From Rhodocyclaceae bacterium (GTDB lineage: Bacteria > Pseudomonadota > Gammaproteobacteria > Burkholderiales > Rhodocyclaceae), in NCBI GenBank assembly GCA_030682175.1, contig JAUXOM010000028.1, forward strand, positions 62,001 through 126,000: DNA of 64,000 nucleotides, written 5' to 3'. Every line of letters starts with the position of its first letter. The first letter of the stretch is position 1. The notes below the pieces were generated by a model. The model made no database searches and was not told the DNA's origin. It worked only from the letters and a program-made list of their open reading frames with translations. The position numbers were made by a program, and so were the translations under genes. Shown here piece by piece: positions 24,566-38,556 of this stretch.

Positions 24566-24629
24566 GCGACATGCCACAAGGCGAGGCGAGGGCCTTGGCT
24601 ACGGGCACTTTTCCGCGAGGGGAAACAAT

Positions 24630-24655
24630 AACGGCCATCCAAGCGGAAGGCCGTT
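24630..24655. terminator. Bidirectional hairpin terminator between fapA-like gene and tRNA-Leu
   Basis: AACGGCC pairs with GGCCGTT across a 12-nt loop, followed by CTGCTTACT. It lies between two convergent units. The 60 bp before it contain a decayed GC-rich repeat fragment (GGCGAGGCGAGGGCC). Confidence 0.6.
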
Positions 24656-24663
24656 CTGCTTAC

Positions 24664-24750
24664 TGGTGCCGGGAGGGGGACTCGAACCCCCACAGTGTTA
24701 CCACCGGCGGATTTTGAGTCCGCTGCGTCTACCGATTCCGCCATCCCGGC
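24664..24750 (-). tRNA. tRNA-Leu (anticodon CAA)
   Basis: The 87-nt minus-strand sequence folds as a class II tRNA. The acceptor GCCGGGA pairs with TCCCGGC, followed by A and encoded CCA. The anticodon stem GCGGA/TCCGC encloses CTCAAAA with CAA at positions 34-36, and the long variable arm CGGTGGTAACACTGT and the T arm GGGGGTTCGAGTCCCCC are present. It reads UUG codons. It is convergent with the FapA-like gene and divergent from queA. Confidence 0.97.
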
Positions 24751-24796
24751 TGCTGGGCGGGACGCGTAGAATGCGGCCCCGCTTGCAAGAGCGCGC

Positions 24797-24825
24797 ATTA
24801 TCCGCAAAACACCCCTGCCCCGCAA
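24797..24825 (-). promoter_or_regulatory. Promoter of tRNA-Leu(CAA)
   Basis: On the minus strand a -10 box GATAAT (24797-24802) is preceded at 17 bp by a weak -35 TTGCGG. It is followed by TGCGCGC, a GC-rich discriminator of the kind found at stringently controlled tRNA promoters. The promoter of the second tRNA-Leu has the same downstream word. Confidence 0.55.
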
Positions 24826-24828
24826 CCA

Positions 24829-27164
<2,336 letters not shown>

Positions 27165-27207
27165 GCGCAGCTTCGATTTTTCTCACCTTCACCTGGAGCA
27201 CTAAAAC

Positions 27208-27543
27208 ATGCTGATTTCCAATGCCTACGCCCAAGCCGCCGGCTCGGATCCCACCGGCGGGCTGATGGGTCTGCTGCCCATCATCCTGATGTTCGTTGTG
27301 CTGTGGTTCCTGATGATTCGGCCGCAGATGAAAAAAGCCAAGGAACACCAGAAACTGGTGTCCGAACTGGCCAAGGGCGATGAAGTCATCACCCAGGGCG
27401 GCATAGCCGGCAAAATCGTCAAGGTTGGCGACAACTACATCACGCTCGAAGTGGCCGAAGGCAAGAATGGCCCCGTCGAGGTGCTGATCCAGAGACAGGC
27501 GATCGGCTCCTTGCTGCCCAAGGGCTCCCTCAAGACCCTGTAA
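27208..27543 (+). CDS. yajC: Sec translocon accessory protein YajC
   Basis: The 111-residue protein has one N-terminal membrane segment (GLLPIILMFVVLWFLMIRPQMKKAKEHQKLV, the YajC signature, residues about 21-51, ending in IRPQ-KK) and a small beta domain with LAKGDEVITQGGIAGKIVKV. It joins SecD and SecF at the inner membrane to assist protein export. A ribosome site (CTGGAG) lies 8-9 nt upstream. It begins the yajC-secD-secF group, downstream of queA-tgt as in many proteobacteria. Confidence 0.96.
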   Translation: MLISNAYAQAAGSDPTGGLMGLLPIILMFVVLWFLMIRPQMKKAKEHQKLVSELAKGDEVITQGGIAGKIVKVGDNYITLEVAEGKNGPVEVLIQRQAIGSLLPKGSLKTL

Positions 27544-27631
27544 ACATGCCGAGCCGCCCGGGCAAGGACAGCCTCCCCGCCCGCTGTTCGGCTCCCTATT
27601 CGTCAGCCTTTACTTGAGCCCATAGCGCCCC

Positions 27632-29500
27632 ATGAATCGCAATCCCCTCTGGAAAAACGCCACGGTGATCATCGCCCTGGTGCTCGGGCTGTTGTACACC
27701 CTGCCGAATTTATTTGGCGAGGTGCCAGCCGTACAGATTTCGAGCGTAAAAGCAACCGTCAAGCTTGACTTGCCCCTGCAGTCGCGCATCGAGGAAGCCC
27801 TCGCCGCCGCGGCCGTCAAGCCCACCGGCCTGTTTTTCGAACCCAACAGCATCCGCGTGCGTCTGGCCGACACCGACACGCAGTTGAAGGCCAAGGATGT
27901 CATCGAGCGGGCGCTGAACCCCGACCCGGCCGATGCCTCCTACAGCGTGGCGCTCAACCTGCTGTCCGCCTCGCCCGACTGGCTGACCAGCCTGGGCGCC
28001 AAGCCCATGTATCTGGGCCTCGACCTGCGTGGCGGCGTGCATTTCCTGCTGGAAGTCGACATGAAGGGGGCGCTCACCAAGCGGCTCGATTCCACCAGCG
28101 CCGACCTGCGCACCCTGTTGCGCGACAAGAACATCCGCCATGGCGGCATCGTGCGCGAGGGCAACCTGCTGTCCCTAAGGTTTCCCGATGCAGACACCCG
28201 TGACAAGGCGCGCCTGGTGCTGACTGACAACCAGCCCGACCTCGATCTGGTCGAACGCCAGGATGCTGGTGATTTCAGACTGGTGGCCACGCTGAAGCCA
28301 ACGGCGCAACAGCGCATTCAGGAATTCGCCCTCAAGCAGAACATGACTACCCTGCACAACCGCATCAACGAACTCGGCGTTGCCGAACCGGTGATTCAGC
28401 AGCAGGGCGCCGACCGCATCGTCGTGCAACTGCCCGGCGTACAGGACACCGCCAAGGCCAAGGACATCCTCGGCCGCACGGCGACACTGGAAGTGCGCCT
28501 GGTCGACGACGAGGCGAGCGCCAACCCGTCCATCATGGAACAGGCCGAGCGCGGCCAGCCGCCGGCCGGTACGGATTATTACGTCGAACGCGGCGGCCGC
28601 GGCCTGCTGGTCAAGAAGCAGGTGGTGCTCACCGGCGAGCGGCTGACCGACGCCCAGGCCGGCTTCGACAGCCAGACCCAGGAGCCGGCGGTGCATCTGT
28701 CGCTCGATTCGGCCGGTGCGCGCATCTTCAGGGACGTGACGCGCGACAACGTCAACAAGCGCATGGCCATCCTGCTGATTGAAAAAGGCAAGGGTGAAGT
28801 GGTGACGGCCCCGGTGATCCGCTCTGAAATCGGCGGTGGCCGCGTGCAGATTTCCGGCCGCATGACGACGACCGAAGCCAACGACGTCGCCCTGCTGCTG
28901 CGCGCCGGTTCGCTCGCCGCGCCGATGGACATCATCGAGGAACGCACCATCGGCCCCAGCCTGGGCGCCGACAACATCGCCAAGGGCATCGATTCCACAC
29001 TGTGGGGCTTCGCGGCCATCGCCGTTTTCATGATCGCCTATTACCTGCTGTTCGGCGTGGTCTCGATCATCGCGCTGACGGCCAACCTGCTGTTCCTCGT
29101 CGCACTGCTGTCACTGTTGCAGGCCACGCTGACGCTACCCGGCATCGCCGCGGTGGCGCTGACGCTCGGCATGGCCATCGACGCCAACGTGCTGATCAAC
29201 GAGCGCATCCGCGAGGAACTCAGGAACGGCGTCACCCCGCAGGCCGCCATCACCGCCGGTTATGAACGCGCCTGGGGCACCATTCTCGACGCCAACATCA
29301 CGACGATGATTGCCGGCGTCGCGCTGCTGATCTTCGGCTCCGGTCCGGTGCGCGGCTTTGCCGTGGTGCTTTGTCTGGGCATTCTCACCTCGATCTTCAG
29401 CGCCGTGGTCGTGTCGCGCGCGGGGATCAACCTGATCTATGGCCACCAGCGCAAACTGGATGCCATCAGCATCGGCCAGATCTGGAAGCCTGACGTTTAA
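27632..29500 (+). CDS. secD: Protein translocase subunit SecD
   Basis: The 622-residue protein has an N-terminal membrane segment (ATVIIALVLGLLYTLPNLFG), a large periplasmic P1 domain starting with the D1 motif GLDLRGGVHFLLEVD (about residues 127-141), and five C-terminal segments. These include GFAAIAVFMIAYYLLFGVVSIIALTANLLF and the D4-D5 region LTLGMAIDANVLINERIREEL. The proton-relay Asp lies in that last motif. With SecF it uses the proton gradient to pull substrates out of SecYEG. It follows yajC by 88 bp and precedes secF by 20 bp. Confidence 0.97.
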   Translation: MNRNPLWKNATVIIALVLGLLYTLPNLFGEVPAVQISSVKATVKLDLPLQSRIEEALAAAAVKPTGLFFEPNSIRVRLADTDTQLKAKDVIERALNPDPADASYSVALNLLSASPDWLTSLGAKPMYLGLDLRGGVHFLLEVDMKGALTKRLDSTSADLRTLLRDKNIRHGGIVREGNLLSLRFPDADTRDKARLVLTDNQPDLDLVERQDAGDFRLVATLKPTAQQRIQEFALKQNMTTLHNRINELGVAEPVIQQQGADRIVVQLPGVQDTAKAKDILGRTATLEVRLVDDEASANPSIMEQAERGQPPAGTDYYVERGGRGLLVKKQVVLTGERLTDAQAGFDSQTQEPAVHLSLDSAGARIFRDVTRDNVNKRMAILLIEKGKGEVVTAPVIRSEIGGGRVQISGRMTTTEANDVALLLRAGSLAAPMDIIEERTIGPSLGADNIAKGIDSTLWGFAAIAVFMIAYYLLFGVVSIIALTANLLFLVALLSLLQATLTLPGIAAVALTLGMAIDANVLINERIREELRNGVTPQAAITAGYERAWGTILDANITTMIAGVALLIFGSGPVRGFAVVLCLGILTSIFSAVVVSRAGINLIYGHQRKLDAISIGQIWKPDV

Positions 29501-29520
29501 GCCACGGGGAATATAGAGCC

Positions 29521-30474
29521 ATGGAATTTTTCCGCATCAAAAAAGACATTCCCTTCATGCGCCATGCGCTGGTGTTCAACATCATTTCGTTGACCACCTT
29601 CGTCCTGGCGGTGTTCTTTCTCGCCACCAAGGGTCTGCACCTGTCCATCGAATTCACCGGCGGCACCGTGATGGAGGCCGGTTACAGCCAGACCGCCGAC
29701 CTCGACAAGATCCGCAAGCAACTTGAAACGGACGGGTTTACCGATACGCAGGTGATCAACTTCGGCTCCTCGCGCGACGTATTGATCCGCGTGCCGATCA
29801 AGTCCGGCATGGAAGGCGAATCCTCCAGGATCAGCGAAAAAGTCGGCGCCAGCCTGCAAGCCGCTGGCGGTGACCCACAAATCAAGCGCGTTGAATTCGT
29901 CGGCCCACAGGTCGGCAAGGAGCTCGCCGAGGACGGCGCGCTGGCGCTCCTGCTGGTCATCATCGGCATCGTCGCCTACCTCGCCTTCCGCTTCGAATGG
30001 CGCTTTGCGATTTCGGCGATCATCGCCAACCTTCACGACATTGTCATTATCCTGGGCTTCTTCGCCTTCTTCCAGTGGGAATTTTCGTTGCCGGTGCTGG
30101 CGGCGGTGCTGGCCGTGCTCGGCTACTCGGTGAACGAATCCGTCGTCGTCTTCGACCGCGTGCGCGAAACCTTCAGGAAGCAGCGCGGCATGACCACGCC
30201 CGAGATCATCGACCACGCCATCACCAGCACCATCTCGCGCACCATCATCACCCATGGCAGCACGCAGATGATGGTGGTCTCGATGCTGATCTTCGGCGGT
30301 CCGGCGTTGTACTACTTCGCCGTGGCACTGACCATCGGCATCCTGTTCGGCATCTATTCATCGGTGCTGGTCGCCAGCCCGCTGTTGATGTGGATGGGCG
30401 TTTCACGCGAGCATTTCGTCAAGCCGAAGAAAGAAAAAGCCGAAGGCGTCACCGAGGATGGCGCCTGCGTCTGA
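29521..30474 (+). CDS. secF: Protein translocase subunit SecF
   Basis: The 317-residue protein has six membrane segments. Family motifs are LSIEFTGGTVME (D1, residues about 41-52), ALLLVIIGIVAYLAFRFEWRFAISAI, the D4-D5 block GYSVNESVVVFDRVRETFRK and TIITHGSTQMMVVSMLIFGG. It acts with SecD. The stop lies 4 bp before the ATG of the cytochrome b561 gene, so that gene may share the transcript. Confidence 0.97.
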   Translation: MEFFRIKKDIPFMRHALVFNIISLTTFVLAVFFLATKGLHLSIEFTGGTVMEAGYSQTADLDKIRKQLETDGFTDTQVINFGSSRDVLIRVPIKSGMEGESSRISEKVGASLQAAGGDPQIKRVEFVGPQVGKELAEDGALALLLVIIGIVAYLAFRFEWRFAISAIIANLHDIVIILGFFAFFQWEFSLPVLAAVLAVLGYSVNESVVVFDRVRETFRKQRGMTTPEIIDHAITSTISRTIITHGSTQMMVVSMLIFGGPALYYFAVALTIGILFGIYSSVLVASPLLMWMGVSREHFVKPKKEKAEGVTEDGACV

Positions 30475-30478
30475 CGCC

Positions 30479-31159
30479 ATGAAGGCCTACGTCTGGGATC
30501 TCCCCACCCGGCTGTTCCACTGGTCGCTGGTCGCCTGCGTTGTCGGCGCTTTCGTGACAGCAAATATCGGCGGCAACCTGATGGTCTGGCATGGCCGGCT
30601 GGGGCTGGCCATCTTCGGGCTGCTCGTCTTTCGCCTGATCTGGGGCGTAATCGGATCGAGCTACGCGCGCTTCGCCGTCTTCGTGCGCGGCCCCAGAGCG
30701 ATCCTCGCCTATCTGCTGGGCCACTGGCGCGGTCTGGGACACAATCCGCTCGGCGCCCTTTCGGTGCTGGCCATGCTCGGCATGCTGTTCGCCCAAGCCA
30801 TGACCGGCCTGTTCGCCAACGACGATATCGCCTACTCGGGCTACCTTGCCAGCCGTGTAGACGCCGACCTGTCCGCCCGGATCACCGCCATCCACCATCT
30901 GCTGGAAAAGCTGCTGATGGCGCTCGTCGCCTTGCATCTCGGCGCGATCGCCTACTACGCCCGCGTGAAGAAGCAGAACCTCGTCAAGCCAATGCTGACC
31001 GGCTGGGCGGAAGGACGTCCGGAATGGTCGGCCAAGGGCGGCGGGCTTGCCGCTTTCCTTGTCTCCCTGCTGATTGCCGCGCTGGCGGTCTGGACCGCTT
31101 CCGGAGCATTGCAGCCGCCCCCGCCGCCGCCACCTGCGACGCAAGCGCCCGCTTTCTGA
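30479..31159 (+). CDS. Cytochrome b561-family di-haem membrane protein
   Basis: The 226-residue protein begins MKAYVWDLPTRLFHWSL with haem-ligand His in the first segment. Further ligands are in MVWHGRLGLAIFGLLVFRLIWG and ITAIHHLLEKLLMALVALHLGAIAYYARV. Four to five membrane segments fit the bacterial b561/Ni-hydrogenase cytochrome b type. It passes electrons from quinol to a periplasmic acceptor. The convergent cytochrome c' gene is a frequent neighbour of this family and a likely acceptor. The start at 30479 is set by the family N-terminus. The Pro/Ala-rich tail PPPPPPPATQAPAF ends inside a copy of the 23-nt element. Confidence 0.85.
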   Translation: MKAYVWDLPTRLFHWSLVACVVGAFVTANIGGNLMVWHGRLGLAIFGLLVFRLIWGVIGSSYARFAVFVRGPRAILAYLLGHWRGLGHNPLGALSVLAMLGMLFAQAMTGLFANDDIAYSGYLASRVDADLSARITAIHHLLEKLLMALVALHLGAIAYYARVKKQNLVKPMLTGWAEGRPEWSAKGGGLAAFLVSLLIAALAVWTASGALQPPPPPPPATQAPAF

Positions 31160-31181
31160 AAGTCGGCGCTGGCGGGACGGC
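31159..31181 (+). repeat. Dispersed 23-nt element, intergenic copy
   Basis: Perfect consensus copy directly after the b561 stop codon; the A of the TGA stop is its first base. A terminator hairpin follows 10 bp later. Confidence 0.92.
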
Positions 31182-31190
31182 ACAAACAAC

Positions 31191-31214
31191 AACGGCCACC
31201 CACTGGTGGCCGTT
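31191..31214. terminator. Bidirectional terminator between b561 and cytochrome c'
   Basis: AACGGCCACC pairs exactly with GGTGGCCGTT across CACT, with A-rich sequence on one side and TTTGCTT on the other. It lies in the 73-bp gap between convergent genes. Confidence 0.8.
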
Positions 31215-31232
31215 TGCTTGAGCGGATAAGGC

Positions 31233-31700
31233 TCAGTCGTCTTTTCTGAACTTGTCGTGACAAGCCTTGCAGGACTCGCCGAGCTTGCCGAACTGTGCCT
31301 TGACGGCGCCTGCGTCGCCACCGGCGGCAACCTTGGCCATCTCGTTGGCGGCTGCGTTGAAATTGCCGGCGATCTGGCCAAGGTCGGGGCTGCCGAAGAA
31401 CTCGGACTTCAGGCGGGTTTCCTTCCAGCCCTTGCCCTTGTCGGAGCCCGGCTGGAACAGCGCGCCCATCTTGGAATTGGCGATCGCCTGGATGACGTTG
31501 GCGGCCTCGGCGACCTGGTCCTTGTTGAACGTGCCATCGACGTTGGCCTTGATGCGGGCCATGCTCCAGGCCATGGTGTGATAGGCCGACTGGCGCCAGC
31601 GGATTTGATCTTCCATCTTGCCGACGGATTGAGCAAAGGTGGCACCGGCAACGGCAATCAGCACACTACCGGCGACGAGGTTTTTGAATGTTTTTTTCAT
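31233..31700 (-). CDS. Cytochrome c' (class II)
   Basis: The 155-residue precursor has a signal peptide (residues 1-23, AGATFA cleavage region) and a four-helix bundle ending in the haem motif CKACHDKFRKDD, the C-terminal position diagnostic of class II. The conserved RWRQSAYHTMAWSMARIKA replaces the usual ligand helix. Cytochromes c' are periplasmic and bind nitric oxide or carry electrons. GGAGA 6 nt before the ATG at 31700 fixes the start; the longer frame has no site. It faces the b561 gene, a likely redox partner. Confidence 0.92.
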   Translation of the reverse strand: MKKTFKNLVAGSVLIAVAGATFAQSVGKMEDQIRWRQSAYHTMAWSMARIKANVDGTFNKDQVAEAANVIQAIANSKMGALFQPGSDKGKGWKETRLKSEFFGSPDLGQIAGNFNAAANEMAKVAAGGDAGAVKAQFGKLGESCKACHDKFRKDD

Positions 31701-31782
31701 GATTTTCTCCTTTGGGATTTGGAAACGCATAAAGCAGACTGGGCGAAACCGGCCCTTTCTGTATACGCGGCCAGCGTCAAGT

Positions 31783-32108
31783 TTATTCGATACCGGAAGC
31801 AAAATTCTGCTTGACGCGCAACTGGCCGTTCTGTGTAACCAAAGTCACCAAGCGGTCGATGTTGGGATGCTTGCCAGGATTGGCCAGGGCATCCGCGGTG
31901 TGCTCGGCATAGAGTTCGAGGCCTTTTTTCGCTGCCTCGACGGTAATGGCGCCAAACAGTTGTGCAAGGTGGTTGTAAACCGCCAGCGAGCCGGTCTGGC
32001 CGGCCTTGTTTTCGATGGTGGCGACAACATTGCCGTCAGGATCGATCAGTTGCAGCGCCGCCAGGTGCGACACCTTCGGTAATTGCTTGAGGTTCTCGGC
32101 GAAAGACA

Positions 32109-32109
<1 letters not shown>
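31783..32109 (-). CDS. DUF2322 family protein
   Basis: The 108-residue cytoplasmic protein is a full-length DUF2322 member: FAENLKQLPKVSHLAALQLIDPDGNVVATIENKAGQTGSLAVYNHLA at the start and GLELYAEHTADALANPGKHPNID in the second half. The function is unknown. The start codon overlaps the purB stop by one base (TGATG), so it is translationally coupled to purB. The 82 bp to the cytochrome c' start hold that gene's promoter. Confidence 0.85.
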
Positions 32110-34278
<2,169 letters not shown>

Positions 34279-34282
<4 letters not shown>

Positions 34283-37200
34283 GTATTTTCGACATTTTCT
34301 CCGCGAAGAATGCCGGCTCTCTGCTCGCCACCCCCGATGAAGAACACCGCGCCAAATACCAGCACTTCAGGACACTGCTCAACCATAACCACGACGCGCT
34401 GCTGCTGATGGCCGAAATGGAGCAGCTTTATTTCAGCGGACATCCCTTTGACGCGGCAATACTGAAGCGGAACTACGCAAGCTTGTTTGAGCACGTGCTG
34501 GGGCTGGCAACGGCCCTTGATGCGCTGTCAGCGGGCCGTTTTCCAGGCTTGCCGGATGTCTGCCGGGCCATCGACGCCAACATCGCCGCAGCGCTAACAC
34601 CCCGCGCAGCCAGCCTGTCGGGAGACATGGTTCTGCCTTTGGAACGCGTCACCCCGGACATGCATGGACTGGCGGGGCCGAAAGCCGTCAATCTTGCCGT
34701 CATGAAGAACGTGCTGAAGCTTCCGGTCCCGGACGGATTCATCATTACTGCCGAGGGAACCGCGCGCTTTCTTGAAGAAAGTGGCCTGCACGACCAGATT
34801 CGGGAGAGGTTGGACCGGATATCGCCGGAAGATCTTGCGGAACTTGAAACCGGCAGTGCGGCAATCCGGCAGATGGTGCTTGACGTGGCGGTGCCGCGGT
34901 CGATCGCCACCACAATCATCGAATCCTATGCAACACTTGAAGCAAAAACGCGCAAGGGGATCAGGATAGCGGTCAGAAGCAGCGCGGTACGCGAGGATAC
35001 CGAGGCGAGCTTTGCCGGACAGTATTCAACCGTCTTGAATGTCACGCGTGATGGCTTGCTCGATGCTTTCAAGGAGGTCATGGCGAGCAAATACTCGCCG
35101 CGCGCCATCGCGTACCGGCAACAACTCGGCCTGGAAGATGAGGACACGCCGATGTGCGTCATCGGTCTGGTCATGGTTGACGCCCAGGCCAGTGGCGTCA
35201 TGTACACGGTCGATCCGGCAACGCTTGACGCCACGCAGGTCAAGATCAGTTCACTTTGGGGCCTCGGCGAGCAACTGGTCGGCGGCGATGCGGCCGCGGA
35301 CTCCTTCGTTGTCCGGAAAAACAGCGGGGAAATCAGCGAGCGGCAGATCGCCGAAAAAGCCGCAATGTTGATATCCCTCTCCGACGGCGGCACCCTCCTT
35401 GAAGAAACCAGCCTGGCAAAGCAAACCTCCCCCTCACTGACGGATGAAACCTTGCGCCAACTGTGCGCCAGCAGCGTGCGGATCGAAGACCATTATCAAA
35501 CAGCGCAGGACATTGAATGGGCGATTGACGCAGACCAGCGCCTCTTCTTTCTCCAGACGCGCCCGCTTCATCTGGCGGCGAAGGCACGCGAACTGCCGAG
35601 CGAAGATTTGTCCGGCCTCGAGAACATCCTGCCCGCGGGCATTGCGGCATCCCATGGCGTCACTTCCGGCAATGTTTACCTCGCGAAGGATGAGCGGCAG
35701 CTGACCGCCATCCCTGACCATGCCATCCTGGTGACCCGCACTGCCTCGCCAGGCTACGCGGCGGTGATGGGGCGGATCAACGGTCTGATTACCGATGTGG
35801 GCAGCATCACCAGCCATCTGTCCTCGGTGGCCCGCGAGTTCGGCATACCCGCCATCGTGAATGCGGGGAAGGCCACAAAAATACTGGCGGATGGAGAGTT
35901 TGTCACCGTGTCGGCAGAAGCGCCGGTCGCCGTGTATCGCGGGGTTGTCGAACAACTCGGCGGGCGGATGCGGCCGACGAAAAAACTGATTGTGAATAGT
36001 CCGGTACATAGCAAATTGCGGGCCATGCTGGACCATATTTCTCCGCTCAACCTGACCAATCCGGATGCCCCGTCCTTTACCGCTGCTGGCTGCAAGTCAT
36101 TTCACGATGTGATCCGCTTTTGCCATGAGCATTCCATGCGGGAAATGTTCGGCATTTCATCGGCAGCGGAAGGGGCGGGCGCATCGACAAAGATTACTTC
36201 GCATATTCCGCTGGTGATCCATGCAATCGATCTGGGCGGCGGATTGAAAGGCCCTGCCTCGTCAAGCAAAACAGCGACGCCCGATGATATCGATTCGCTG
36301 CCGATGAAGGCCCTCTGGCAGGGGTTCACACATCCGGGGATCAATTGGGCAGGCACCATAAACTTCGATGCCAGCAAGTTCATGACCATCATGGCCTCGC
36401 TGGCCACCTCGGAACTGGGGCCGGCGCCCGGTGGCGACAGCTACGTCCTGCTGTCAAAGGACTACATGAATTTCAGCGTCAAGTTCGGTTACCACTTTGC
36501 GACGATTGATGCCCTCTGCGGCAGCGAAGCGAATCACAACTACGTTTCCCTGCAATTCGCCGGCGGCGCCGGCAATTACTTTGGCCGGTCACTGCGCATC
36601 AGATTCCTCGGCACGGTACTCGAGCGGCTCGGTTTTCAGGTCAAGCTGCAAGGCGACTTGCTGGAGGCTTCGCTCAACCGGCATGACCTGGAGGCGACGC
36701 GGGAGGGGCTGGACCAGCTCGGCAGGCTGCTGGCCACCAGTCGCCTGCTGGACATGACTTTGTCAGACCAGGACTCCGTCGACACGCTCACCGAATCCTT
36801 CTTCGAGGGCGACTACGACTTTCTGCGGCCGTTCGACGCCAACCAGCCGGAGGGATTCTTCACCCAGCTTGGCCATTGGCAACGGCGCGCGGTCGATGAG
36901 ACGACCTGTCTTTTCCAGGATGGCAAGATGTGGCAGGGGCCCGTATCGGGGGCCATCACGGGACTCATCGGTAAAACCCTCGGAGTTTCCTATCATGACT
37001 TCCTTGACACGGTCGGCGCTTACTTTTATTTCCCGTTGGCGATTGCCAAGAACAGCGAGATGGGCAATGGCAGCATCCATGTCGACGTGATGCCGGAGAG
37101 TGGCAACATTGATCGGGCGGGGGGCGTCATTTTCGGTCTCGAAAACGCCGCGAATTATTTTGTTTTCCGCATCAACGCGCTTGAAGACAATGCCATCCTG

Positions 37201-37458
37201 TTCGAGTTCGTCAACAACAAGCGCATCCAGCGAAAATATATGGATATGGTTGTCACCGCGCATACCTGGTATCGCCTGAAAGTCGACGTAGACGGCAATA
37301 CCGTCCGCTGTCAGGCCGGTGACCGGCATCATTTTGAATACACGGCAAAAAAGGCTGTGACGGGGCATGTGGGCCTGTGGACCAAAGCCGATTCGGTAAC
37401 TTTGTTCGGCCCGCTGACCATTGAAGATGCGAATGGCACCAGAACCTTCGGCTATTGA
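34279..37458 (+). CDS. PEP-synthase-like phosphotransferase with C-terminal jelly-roll domain
   Basis: The 1059-residue protein has an N-terminal helical region (1-120) and an ATP-grasp PPDK/PEP-synthase domain (about 125-430: LAGPKAVNLA, VRSSAVREDTEASFAGQYST, LGLGEQLVGG-like WGLGEQLVGG, FLQTRPL). A swivelling phosphohistidine domain follows (about 450-560; ITSHLSSVAREFGIPA, His513). The usual PEP-binding TIM barrel is absent. Instead there are about 300 residues I do not recognise and a laminin-G/DUF1080-like jelly roll (about 870-1050; VIFGLENAANYFVFRI, GHVGLWTKADSVTLFGPL). It is translated from ATGA overlapping the ArsC-like stop. GC is lower than in the flanks. It likely transfers ATP-derived phosphate via His513; the acceptor is unknown. 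Confidence 0.7.
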
Positions 37459-37598
37459 AAAGAAGCTAAAGACCTGCTCAACTATCAGGACCACACTCCC
37501 CAGCAGGATATTGCCCACTTTGAGTACCCGTTCCGGAGAGGTCGGGGCAAAATGGATGATGCTAGAATTATTTTTCCTTACTTAAGCGGCAACGTTAC

Positions 37599-38207
37599 AT
37601 GAAACTGCTCGGCACGTTCACCAGCCCATACGTTCGCAAGACACGCATCGTCCTCGCGGAAAAGAAGATCGACTGCGAATTCGTACTGAACTCGCCATGG
37701 GTGGAAGGCAGTAGTGTTTCTCAGCACAACCCACTCGGCAAAATCCCCGTTCTGATTTTCGACGATAACAGCACGCTGTTCGATTCGCGCGTGATCGTCG
37801 AATATCTCGACAACCTGGCGCCCAACAACCGCTTGATTCCTGCCCCCGGTCGCGAGCGGATTCAGGTCAGGCGCTGGGAAGCACTCGCCGACGGCATCTG
37901 CGATGCCGCCGCCGCAGCCTTCCTCGAGGGCAAACGCGAAGGCGCGCAGAAAAGTCAGTCATGGATCGACCGCCAGCGTGGCAAGATCGTGCTCGGCCTC
38001 GCCGCCAGTTCTGCCGACCTGGGCGAGCAGCCCTGGTGCTATGGCAACAGCATCACCCTTGCCGACATTGCACTGGGCACCGCATTGGGCTATCTGTTGT
38101 TCCGCTTCCCCGATATCGACTGGCAGGCACAACACCCGAACCTGGCGCGGCTGTACGACAAGCTGATGTTGCGGCAGTCGTTCATCGATACGGTTCCGCA
38201 CGACTAG
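37599..38207 (+). CDS. Glutathione S-transferase family protein
   Basis: The 202-residue protein has a thioredoxin-fold N-terminal domain (LLGTFTSPYVRKTRIVLAEKKID; HNPLGKIPVLIFDD with cis-Pro; LFDSRVIVEYLDNL for glutathione) and a helical C-terminal domain (ITLADIALGTALGYL, residues about 148-162). It resembles E. coli YibF. In related betaproteobacteria this gene is commonly next to purB; here the ArsC/PEP-synthase pair lies between them. The 140-bp upstream gap holds its own promoter, with a TAGAAT box at 37563 and no clear -35. Confidence 0.88.
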   Translation: MKLLGTFTSPYVRKTRIVLAEKKIDCEFVLNSPWVEGSSVSQHNPLGKIPVLIFDDNSTLFDSRVIVEYLDNLAPNNRLIPAPGRERIQVRRWEALADGICDAAAAAFLEGKREGAQKSQSWIDRQRGKIVLGLAASSADLGEQPWCYGNSITLADIALGTALGYLLFRFPDIDWQAQHPNLARLYDKLMLRQSFIDTVPHD

Positions 38208-38210
38208 TAA

Positions 38211-38556
38211 AGGCCCGCCCTCCCCCAGCCCCTCCCGCGCGGGAGGGGTGACTGTTGTTCGCTTCGCTCATTTGTTACGGGGTGCCCCCATTCAAGCTTT
38301 GGCGCGGATTGCGGCTGGCGCCGCGTGTCGCCTCGCCTTGGGGCGGCCCGGCGGCGAGGCTGCTGCTTTTCTCCCCTCGCCCCTTGCGGGAGGGGCGACT
38401 GTTGTTCGCTTCGCTCATTTGTTACGGGGCGCCCCCATTCAAGCTTTGGCGCGGATTGCGGCTGGCGCCGCGTGTCGCCTCGCCTTGGGGCGGCCCGGCG
38501 GCGAGGCTGCTGCCTTTCCCCCCTCAACCCTTGCGGGAGGGGCCGGGGGAATAGCT
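38211..38556 (+). repeat. Tandem pair of large GC-rich repeats, 147-bp period
   Basis: Two nearly identical units repeat with a period of 147 bp (ACTGTTGTTC at 38251 and 38398; cores CTTGGGGCGGCCCGGC at 38337-38352 and 38484-38499). The block covers the whole gap between the GST stop and the mnmA stop, a convergent gene pair. No ORF is credible. Confidence 0.9.

Noticed and set aside
29838-29860. AAAGTCGGCGCC in secF as a further 23-nt element
   Set aside because: Only the first half matches; the SecF sequence there is normal, so chance is likely.
27632-30474. Possibility that secD and secF form a split or frameshifted fusion
   Set aside because: Both are full-length with complete motifs and a normal 20-bp gap; separate genes are the usual state in proteobacteria.
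38211-38556. Tandem units that could be taken for a CRISPR array
   Set aside because: Only two units with a 147-bp period, no short repeat-unique spacer pattern and no cas genes.
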